Source of the DNA: Chryseobacterium sp. UBA6632
GTDB taxonomy: Bacteria; Bacteroidota; Bacteroidia; Flavobacteriales; Weeksellaceae
Assembly: GCA_002455915.1 (NCBI GenBank)
Contig: DKLU01000213.1
Coordinates: 1-21,610, forward strand
Direction of reading: 5' to 3'
Length of the DNA stretch: 21,610 nucleotides
The notes under the pieces are model-generated. The model was not told where the DNA came from. It searched no databases and saw only the letters and a program-made list of their open reading frames with translations. Made by a program: the position numbers and the translations under genes. Below are positions 14,223 to 20,437 of the stretch, piece by piece (position 1 is the first letter of the stretch; each line of letters opens with the position of its first letter).

Positions 14223-15764
14223 CTATGAACTACAAGAAAGCATAGAACATCCCGAAACATCATCATATTTTGAAGGACGTTTTTTAGAAAACTCAGGGTA
14301 GATTTCTTCGTATGGATTTTCTAAAGCTTTTGTTAACTTTTCTAAAAGTTCTGTTTTTCCGATAGTAATTTCTTCAATACATTCAAAAAGCAAGTAATTT
14401 CTCAGGATAAATTTCGGATTTGTCTCTTTCATCAATTCCAGAGATTCTTCTTTTGAGATTGCATTCTTTTCAAGTCGTTTTTGATATGCTGTTAAAAAAT
14501 GATCTAGCTTGGAAAGTTTTTCCTCATCCAATAATAGATAAGAAACATTTTCAAACTGAGATTTTAAATCAGCTGTATGATCAAATCTTTCCAGTTGAGT
14601 GAAAAATAAAGTGTAATCCAACTGCAATTCCTGCATCAAGCCTTGCCAATTGGTGAAGAAATCTTCATCATCTTTTAAAAGTTCATCAAAACCAAATTTT
14701 TTACAAAGCATCTGGTCGTGGGCATTCCAGAAATAATCTCCGAAATCGTTTAATGTTTTTTCTAAAAACTGTTCATCCTTAATAATTGGATGAAGTGCAT
14801 TGGCAAGCTGCCAAAGATTCCACTGTGCAATCTGGCCTTGTTTTCCAAAAGCATATCTTCTGCCAGGCAGATCGGTTGTATTTGGAGTAAAATTCAGATC
14901 ATATTCATCCATCATTGAATATGGGCCGTAATCGATCGATAATCCCAAAATTGACATATTATCGGTATTCATTACGCCATGTACAAATCCTACGCGATAC
15001 CATTCCACCATAAGATCGGCGGTTCTTTTACAAATGTCTGAAAAGAAGTCTTTGTATTTTTGAGTTCCCTCGGAAGTTATTTCTTTAAAGTAATTTTCAA
15101 TGGTAAAATCAACTAAATCGATCAAAGTATTGAGCTCTCTTTGCGCAGACATCAATTCAAAATGTCCGAAACGAAGAAAACTTTCTGCGGTTCTTACAAC
15201 AACGGCTCCTTTTTCCGCTTTTGGATCTCCGCTGTACATGATGTCTCTTACCACATCTTCTCCCGTGAATGATAAACTTAATGCTCTCGTGGTCGGAATT
15301 CCTAAATGAAACATGGCTTCACTCATCAGGTATTCGCGAACAGAAGACCTCAACACGGCTCTTCCGTCAGCATGTCGCGAGTACGGGGTTGCTCCGGCGC
15401 CTTTCCATTGGATTTCGTTTTTCTGGCCATGGTTATTGGTAATTTCTCCGGCTAAGATTGCTCTTCCGTCGCCCAATTGTCCTGCCCAGTTTCCAAACTG
15501 ATGTCCGGCATAGGCTGTTGCATAGGTTTTTATATTTTCAGGCAAATTGTTTCCAACTAAAAAATCAAGATCTTTTTCTTCAAATTTTCCCAATCCGATT
15601 TCTTCTGAAAGTTTTTCGTTAAAAGCAATCAGTTTAGGATGATTAAAGCCAACAGGTGAAACGGTGGAAAATAAAACTTTTGGCGTGTTTCTCTGCAGGG
15701 TATTTCCCGAAAAATCTCCCGGAAATATTTTTATAAAGGGTTGTTGAATGTTTTCAATTTTCAT
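14223..15764 (-). CDS. selO: SelO family protein adenylyltransferase (YdiU/UPF0061)
   Basis: 513 residues, full length. SelO is a pseudokinase-fold enzyme that transfers AMP from ATP to Ser/Thr/Tyr of target proteins and is linked to redox-stress response. Visible motifs: AYAGHQFGNWAGQLGDGRA (~84-102), QWKGAGATPYSR (119-130, with the ATP-contacting Lys121), GRAVLRSSVREYLMSEAM, VVRTAESFLRFGHFE, the catalytic-loop-like HGVMNTDNMS (Asp268) and DYGPYSMMDEYD (Asp278). The 10-residue spacing of the two Asp residues agrees with characterised SelO proteins. The C-terminus ends Cys-Ser-Ser, the position of selenocysteine in animal SelO, and a second Cys lies at 506. A promoter-like TATCTTTG lies only five bases before the ATG. 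It is monocistronic and lies downstream of the PBP gene terminator. Confidence 0.95.
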   Translation of the reverse strand: MKIENIQQPFIKIFPGDFSGNTLQRNTPKVLFSTVSPVGFNHPKLIAFNEKLSEEIGLGKFEEKDLDFLVGNNLPENIKTYATAYAGHQFGNWAGQLGDGRAILAGEITNNHGQKNEIQWKGAGATPYSRHADGRAVLRSSVREYLMSEAMFHLGIPTTRALSLSFTGEDVVRDIMYSGDPKAEKGAVVVRTAESFLRFGHFELMSAQRELNTLIDLVDFTIENYFKEITSEGTQKYKDFFSDICKRTADLMVEWYRVGFVHGVMNTDNMSILGLSIDYGPYSMMDEYDLNFTPNTTDLPGRRYAFGKQGQIAQWNLWQLANALHPIIKDEQFLEKTLNDFGDYFWNAHDQMLCKKFGFDELLKDDEDFFTNWQGLMQELQLDYTLFFTQLERFDHTADLKSQFENVSYLLLDEEKLSKLDHFLTAYQKRLEKNAISKEESLELMKETNPKFILRNYLLFECIEEITIGKTELLEKLTKALENPYEEIYPEFSKKRPSKYDDVSGCSMLSCSS

Positions 15765-15769
15765 AATCT

Positions 15770-15777
15770 CAAAGATA
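15770..15777 (-). promoter_or_regulatory. selO: Candidate -7 box (TATCTTTG) for selO
   Basis: The minus strand reads TATCTTTG, matching TAnnTTTG, and ends five bases before the selO ATG, so transcription would start at or next to the start codon. A TTG at 15802-15800 lies 22 bases upstream, inside the terminator hairpin of the preceding gene. Confidence 0.4.
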
Positions 15778-15784
15778 GTGATAA

Positions 15785-15818
15785 TAAAAAAAGACCTTTC
15801 AATTTGTTTGAAAGGTCT
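15785..15818 (-). terminator. Intrinsic terminator of the ricT-gldH-PBP unit
   Basis: AGACCTTTCAA (15792-15802) pairs perfectly with TTGAAAGGTCT (15808-15818) around a 5-base loop. On the minus strand it is followed by seven T. It lies 21 bases past the stop of the PBP gene. Confidence 0.88.
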
Positions 15819-15839
15819 GATGTATTTCTAAAAGAGAAT

Positions 15840-18218
15840 TTATTTATTAAAATCTATTTCTTCAGAAGTGTTTAAATTCTCGTTTACATTGTCTTCTTTT
15901 TTACCTGAATTATTTTTCGGAGTAGGATCTACAGGTCTCGGATTTTTGATCTCGTCGATTGTCTGAAGACCTCCATCGTCTCCATAACCTCCGCCAATTC
16001 CTTTTAATCCTGAACAGCCGTCTTTCCATTCAGATGGTTTGATGAATTTATCGTCTGGTGAAACACCTAGTGTTTTATCTGCCCAGACTTTTTTCATGTA
16101 GATCGCCCAGATTGGTAGTGCCATTTTCGCACCCTGACCTTCACCGGTTCCAAAGAAGTGGGTTGCTCTGTCTTCCCAGCCTACCCAAGCTCCTGTTGCC
16201 AGTTTTGGAGTGATCCCTATAAACCAACCATCGGAGTTGTTCTGCGTAGTACCTGTTTTTGCTGCAATTTCCACTGCTTTTGAAATTCCTCTTCTTCCAA
16301 GTTCTCCTGAAGCTGTTCCGTATTGCGCCACACCCTTCATCAATTCGATCATCGTGTAAGCATACAGCGGATTCATTACTTCTTTCGGTTCTACATTTAC
16401 TTCTTTAATTACTCTACCATTGGCATCTTCAATTCTCCAGATCATTTCCGGTTTATTGTGGTTACCATAGTTGGCAAATGTACTGTAAGCACCAAGCATT
16501 TCAAAAATTGTAATATCTGACGAACCTAATGCAATTGTATTGTTTCTAGGGATGTCTTCCGTTACTCCTAAATCTCTTGCAGTTTGAATTACTGCATCAA
16601 CACCTGTCATTTCGATAAGCCTTGCTGCGATCGGGTTTTGAGAGTGTGCTAAACCATCTTTTAAAGTTAACATTCCCCCTCTTCCCGGAACGTGCCATCC
16701 TTTATGATCGTAAGTTGCGTTGGAAACTGCTGAACAAGGTGTCATTCCTAGTTTCATAATAGCTGTAGCATATACGAAAGGTTTGAATGTGGAACCAACC
16801 TGTCTTTTTCCTTGTTTAATGTGATCGTATTGAAAATGTTGCCAGTCGATACCTCCAACCCAAGCTTTAATTTCACCAGTTCCCGGAACCATAGACATCA
16901 AACCTGCCTGAGCAATTTGTTTGTGATACCTGATAGAGTCCCAAGGAGACATTTCTACCTCTTCTTCTCCGCCCCAAGTGAAACGAGATGTTTTGATAGG
17001 TTTGTGGAATTCCAATAAGATTGAATCTTCAGAAACTCCTGCCGCTTTCAACTGCTTGTAACGTCCGGTTCTTTTCATCGCCTGAGTCATTACATCGTTT
17101 ACTTGTTTATTAGTCAGATAATAGAAAGGTCTGTTTTTTCTGCCTCTTTGTTCAGCATCAAATCTTTTCTGAAGATCTGTTAAATGTTCACGGATTGCTT
17201 CCTCAGCATACTTCTGCATTTTAGAATCAAGCGTCACATATATTTTTAAACCGTCTTTGTAAAGGTTTAATTTTTTACCGGTTTGTTTTTCGTAATCTTT
17301 AAGATAATTATCAATCTCTTTTCTTAGATAAAACTTATAATAAGCAGAATAATCATCACTGATATTTTTGATCGGGTGATAATCTACCACTACAGGAGTT
17401 GATACTGCCTTTTCATATGTTGCATTGTCAATATAACCTGTTTCAAGCATCTGAGTTAAAACGACATCTCTTCTTCTTTTTGCTCTTTCAGGATTTCTCA
17501 TGGGATTATTAGCAATAGGTGCTTCAAGCATTGCGACAAACATAGAGGCTTCCGGAAGAGTCAATTCGGAAGTTGTCTTATTGAAGTATATTTTAGATGC
17601 CATTTCAATACCATTCGCATTATATGTAAAATCGAATTTATTGAAATACAAAGTAATAATTTCTTCTTTGGTGTACAGTTTTTCAAGGCTCACTGCAACA
17701 GACCATTCTTTTAGCTTTTGAATAACTCTTTTTACTGGATTTTTGGATGGTTCCTTTGTAAATAAAAGTTTAGCTAGCTGTTGAGTAATTGTAGAACCTC
17801 CACCTCTGTCTCCACCATATCTAAGAGCTCTCAAAATAGATTTTAAATCAATTCCAGAATGCTCTTTGAATCGCTCATCTTCTTTAGCTTGTAAAGCATA
17901 AATAAGATAAGGAGGAAGTTGTTTATAGGTGATTGGCTGAGTCTTTTCTTTCTCAAATTTACCCAGTAATACACCGTCTGACGAAATGATCTCCGAGGCA
18001 ACGTAGATGTCCGGATTTTCAAGTTCCTTTACATCGGGCATTTCTCCAAGAAAACCTTGGGAAACCGCAAAGAAAAGTCCTGAAATTCCTAAAACTACAA
18101 CAATGAGCCCAAGCCATACAAGCCTTACCCACTTTTTCCAGGAGCTGTCTTTCTTTTTTTTAGGAGGAAGCGGAAATTTTTTTCCTTTGCTTCCGGCATT
18201 TTGTTTGTTTACTTCCAT
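15840..18218 (-). CDS. Class A penicillin-binding protein (PBP1A-type glycosyltransferase/transpeptidase)
   Basis: 792 residues. Bifunctional peptidoglycan synthase anchored in the inner membrane by one helix (~31-53) after a Lys-rich cytoplasmic N-terminus. GT51 domain ~80-270: AKEDERF with the probable catalytic Glu113, GGGSTITQQLAKLLF (139-153) and IITLYFNKFDFTYNANGIEMAS. Transpeptidase domain ~430-710: nucleophile motif S476-T-F-K479, S526-Q-N528 and K654-T-G656 followed by GTTQNNSDGWF. All key residues are present. The C-terminal ~80 residues are a Gly-rich and then Asn/Lys/Asp-rich tail, probably disordered. The gene is last in a unit with ricT and gldH, six bases after the gldH stop, and ends at a perfect hairpin. 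mrcA or ponA are the usual names for relatives; I leave the symbol blank because the 1A/1B assignment was not tested. Confidence 0.95.
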   Translation of the reverse strand: MEVNKQNAGSKGKKFPLPPKKKKDSSWKKWVRLVWLGLIVVVLGISGLFFAVSQGFLGEMPDVKELENPDIYVASEIISSDGVLLGKFEKEKTQPITYKQLPPYLIYALQAKEDERFKEHSGIDLKSILRALRYGGDRGGGSTITQQLAKLLFTKEPSKNPVKRVIQKLKEWSVAVSLEKLYTKEEIITLYFNKFDFTYNANGIEMASKIYFNKTTSELTLPEASMFVAMLEAPIANNPMRNPERAKRRRDVVLTQMLETGYIDNATYEKAVSTPVVVDYHPIKNISDDYSAYYKFYLRKEIDNYLKDYEKQTGKKLNLYKDGLKIYVTLDSKMQKYAEEAIREHLTDLQKRFDAEQRGRKNRPFYYLTNKQVNDVMTQAMKRTGRYKQLKAAGVSEDSILLEFHKPIKTSRFTWGGEEEVEMSPWDSIRYHKQIAQAGLMSMVPGTGEIKAWVGGIDWQHFQYDHIKQGKRQVGSTFKPFVYATAIMKLGMTPCSAVSNATYDHKGWHVPGRGGMLTLKDGLAHSQNPIAARLIEMTGVDAVIQTARDLGVTEDIPRNNTIALGSSDITIFEMLGAYSTFANYGNHNKPEMIWRIEDANGRVIKEVNVEPKEVMNPLYAYTMIELMKGVAQYGTASGELGRRGISKAVEIAAKTGTTQNNSDGWFIGITPKLATGAWVGWEDRATHFFGTGEGQGAKMALPIWAIYMKKVWADKTLGVSPDDKFIKPSEWKDGCSGLKGIGGGYGDDGGLQTIDEIKNPRPVDPTPKNNSGKKEDNVNENLNTSEEIDFNK

Positions 18219-18224
18219 GTAGGG

Positions 18225-18689
18225 TTACGGTTTAGCCGTTTCTATTTTTACTCCAATATCTTCAATTCCGGGAAGGTTATCGTTTCTCATGGCCTGTACC
18301 AAGCCAATTTCGTACTTTCCTTTTGCCGGAAATTTATAATTCAGTTTATACTGAAAAAGAGTTTCCTTCGTGTCACTAAATCCTGTACCAAGCCATTCTC
18401 CGTTGGGTTTAGCCAAAACATAGTTCATTGTATCGGTCTCTTTTTTCTTCGTTTGAAGATTCGTGAAATTTACAATGAATCTTATATTGCTGTAAGGATA
18501 TTCATTGTTATTTCTTACAACAAATATAATATTTTTAGGATTCTGCGGATCTGAAATTTCAAGATTAAATTTTTGTTCACTCTTCTTATCCCATTTATTA
18601 TCAACGGAATTCATCGTTACTTCTCCTTCTGAGGAAGAATTACAGCTAAAGAAAAGGATAAGGGTAAATAATCCTAAAATTTTACGCAT
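18225..18689 (-). CDS. gldH: Gliding motility lipoprotein GldH
   Basis: 154 residues with lipobox LFFSC (Cys16). Conserved GldH-like features are visible: the N-terminal mature region with NKWDKKSEQKFNLEISDPQNPKNIIFVVRNNNEYPYSNIRFIVNF (residues ~31-75), the DTMNYVLAKPNGEWLGTGFSD segment, and a closing GKYEIGLVQAMRNDNLPGIEDIGVKIE. GldH is needed for gliding and type IX secretion in Flavobacterium, although its biochemical role is unknown. Many non-gliding Flavobacteriia keep it because T9SS depends on the gld set. The window contains a T9SS client (13293-14138), which fits. The start overlaps the end of ricT by 8 bases and the stop lies six bases before the PBP gene, so the three are almost surely co-transcribed. 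Confidence 0.92.
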   Translation of the reverse strand: MRKILGLFTLILFFSCNSSSEGEVTMNSVDNKWDKKSEQKFNLEISDPQNPKNIIFVVRNNNEYPYSNIRFIVNFTNLQTKKKETDTMNYVLAKPNGEWLGTGFSDTKETLFQYKLNYKFPAKGKYEIGLVQAMRNDNLPGIEDIGVKIETAKP

Positions 18690-20163
18690 TATTATCTTTT
18701 TTTGGAGGAAACTTCTTTTTGAATTTTTTCTTGTTTGGGTTTGGTTTTTTCTCAGAATCAGAAGACGCTGTTTCTACCTTTTCCACTTGAGCTTTTGGCT
18801 GTTGAGGCTTTTGCTGTCGTGGTTGATTGTTAGATTGAGCATTCACATTCGATCTGTCCTGTTTCTCCTGTCTTTCCGGACGAGGTTGTTTCGCTGGTCT
18901 GTCAGATCTTTCTGGTCTTTCAGCCCTCTCAGGACGATCGGTTCTTTCTGAACGTTCTTGTCTTTCAGGTCGGTTATTCGGTCTTGTATTTCTATTTTGA
19001 CCTTGTTGCTGACCTTGATTGTTCTGATTATTGTTCGGTCTGTTTTGATTTCTGTTTTTGTTATTCCCTCTGTTTTTCTTTTCGAATCGGTCAACACTGT
19101 TTTCCTGAATCAAATCGATGGTTGCTAAAGGAATATCCGGTTGCTTTAAATCTTCAAGAGGAAGCGTTTTCTCGCCTCTTTTATTTTTAGCAATCAGTTT
19201 TTTAACCAAATCAATATCAAAGTCATACCAAGCCATCGAGCTGTCTACATAGGCAAACCACATTTTCTTTTTGAAAACGTCGATTTTAATACAAAAAGCT
19301 CTTCCTTTCTCAGTATCCAACATAGTGGATGAAGACGGGAAGTTGCTTAAAGCATCCAAATAGCTGTCTAATTCGTAGTTTAAACAACATTTCAATTTAC
19401 CACATTGCCCAGCCAGTTTTTGAGGATTGATACTCAATTGCTGATATCTTGCCACATTGGTATTTACCGATCTGAAATCCGTTAACCATGTTGAACAGCA
19501 AAGTTCTCTTCCGCAAGATCCAATTCCGCCTACTTTCGCTGCTTCCTGTCTGAAACCGATCTGTTTCATATCGATCTTCGTACGGAAGGCACCCGCATAT
19601 TCTTTAATCAACATTCTGAAATCTACACGATTATCAGCGGTATAATAAAACGTAACTTTAGAGGCATCACCTTGATATTCAACATCTGTGATCTTCATTT
19701 CAAGACCCAGCCTGTGAGCGATCTTTCTTGCGTCGATCTTTACGTTGTCTTCTTTTTTTCTTGCTTCCTGCCATACCTCAAGATCTTTTTGGTTGGCCTG
19801 TCTGTATATTTTAAGGGCAGATTCTTCAGAAAATTTCTTCTTTTTCATCTGAATCTTTACCAATTCGCCGGTGAGACTTACCACACCTACATCATGTCCG
19901 GGACTAGATTCTACTGTTATTACACTACCTATATGTAATGGGATATTATTTACATTTTTATAAAACGATTTTCTGTCATTTTTAAATCTAACTTCCACAA
20001 AATCACACCTGTTCGATGCGGGATTGTTGATGTTAGAAAGCCAGTCAAAAACACTTAATTTATAACTATTACCACAGGTATTTACATTTTCACAGCCATT
20101 CGCGGTTTTCTTGGGACCGCAAGAATGTGCAGAATCGCCGGATGTTTTACATCCACAACTCAT
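18682..20163 (-). CDS. ricT: PSP1-domain protein RicT with N-terminal Cys cluster and long basic tail
   Basis: 493 residues. The central ~300 residues are the PSP1 (YaaT/RicT) domain, with VGGIGSCGRELCC (Cys217, 222, 223) and QKLAGQCGKLKCCLNYE (Cys254, 259, 260), which correspond to the Fe-S-associated cysteines of RicT. In Bacillus, RicT works with RicA and RicF to direct RNase Y-dependent mRNA processing; whether this holds in Bacteroidota is not known. Two additions stand out. An N-terminal ~55 residues carry six cysteines (3, 5, 15, 24, 30, 53). A C-terminal ~130 residues (from ~362) are rich in Asn, Gln, Arg, Pro and Glu and contain RPER-like repeats and a poly-Lys end, probably disordered and RNA-binding. 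It is first in the ricT-gldH-PBP unit; a -7 box lies just upstream. Confidence 0.9.
   Translation of the reverse strand: MSCGCKTSGDSAHSCGPKKTANGCENVNTCGNSYKLSVFDWLSNINNPASNRCDFVEVRFKNDRKSFYKNVNNIPLHIGSVITVESSPGHDVGVVSLTGELVKIQMKKKKFSEESALKIYRQANQKDLEVWQEARKKEDNVKIDARKIAHRLGLEMKITDVEYQGDASKVTFYYTADNRVDFRMLIKEYAGAFRTKIDMKQIGFRQEAAKVGGIGSCGRELCCSTWLTDFRSVNTNVARYQQLSINPQKLAGQCGKLKCCLNYELDSYLDALSNFPSSSTMLDTEKGRAFCIKIDVFKKKMWFAYVDSSMAWYDFDIDLVKKLIAKNKRGEKTLPLEDLKQPDIPLATIDLIQENSVDRFEKKNRGNNKNRNQNRPNNNQNNQGQQQGQNRNTRPNNRPERQERSERTDRPERAERPERSDRPAKQPRPERQEKQDRSNVNAQSNNQPRQQKPQQPKAQVEKVETASSDSEKKPNPNKKKFKKKFPPKKDNNA
18868..18975 (-). repeat. ricT: Degenerate RPER-type codon repeat inside ricT
   Basis: Codons ~397-432 of ricT encode repeated R-P-E-R, Q/S/A-E-R and S/T-D-R-P units, seen on the plus strand as recurring ctttc-ggtc-like blocks. 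It is a low-complexity coding repeat of the basic/acidic tail, prone to length change by slippage. Confidence 0.7.
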
Positions 20164-20183
20164 ATATTATATATTTAATCTTG

Positions 20184-20191
20184 CAAATTTA
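20184..20191 (-). promoter_or_regulatory. Candidate -7 promoter box (TAAATTTG) for ricT-gldH-PBP
   Basis: The minus strand reads TAAATTTG, an exact TAnnTTTG match, 21 bases upstream of the ricT start, implying a leader of about 15 bases. The -33 region holds only TTTAG about 21 bases upstream, a partial match. Confidence 0.45.
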
Positions 20192-20241
20192 TGATTTTTA
20201 TCTTTATGAGGTCTAAAATAATCAAATATTAAGAAACTCGA

Positions 20242-20259
20242 TTGTTTAATATTAAACAA
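20242..20259. promoter_or_regulatory. Perfect 18-bp palindrome, possible operator
   Basis: TTGTTTAAT and ATTAAACAA abut with no spacer. The site lies ~80 bases upstream of ricT and ~180 upstream of the fadL-type gene. A poorer relative, TTGTTTTAAATACAA (20306-20320), shares the TTGT and ACAA ends. It could be a dimeric repressor site; the regulator is unknown. Confidence 0.4.
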
Positions 20260-20283
20260 ATGATAAGGGGATTAACTTACTTT

Positions 20284-20301
20284 TTATTAAATATTTAATA
20301 A
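20284..20301. promoter_or_regulatory. Second perfect 18-bp palindrome (AT-only)
   Basis: TTATTAAAT followed directly by ATTTAATAA. It is made only of A and T, so chance symmetry is more likely than for the first palindrome. It lies 24 bases from that one (gap 20260-20283), in the same divergent intergenic region of 274 bases (20164-20437), which otherwise holds only the two promoter boxes listed here. Confidence 0.35.
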
Positions 20302-20410
20302 TGATTGTTTTAAATACAATTCAAGCATAGATGTTATTTTAAACATAATTTTCTTTGGCTATAATGTTTAAAAATTTAAGATTTATTAACAGGTGTAACT
20401 AAAATAATTT

Positions 20411-20418
20411 TATATTTG
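20411..20418 (+). promoter_or_regulatory. Candidate -7 promoter box (TATATTTG) for the FadL-type gene
   Basis: TATATTTG matches TAnnTTTG, 19 bases before the ATG at 20438, for a leader of about 14 bases. No clear TTTG is present at -33, only TTTA-rich sequence. Confidence 0.45.
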
Positions 20419-20437
20419 GGTTATATAATAATAGTCT

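Noticed and set aside
18505..18951. 148-codon open frame on the plus strand, very Arg/Leu/Phe rich
   Set aside because: Antisense to gldH and the low-complexity ricT tail; the odd composition is explained by the reverse reading of repeated codons.
18868..18975. Regularly recurring short blocks that look array-like (CRISPR-like)
   Set aside because: The units are short, degenerate and in frame, and encode the RPER repeats of ricT; no true spacers or conserved palindromic repeats.
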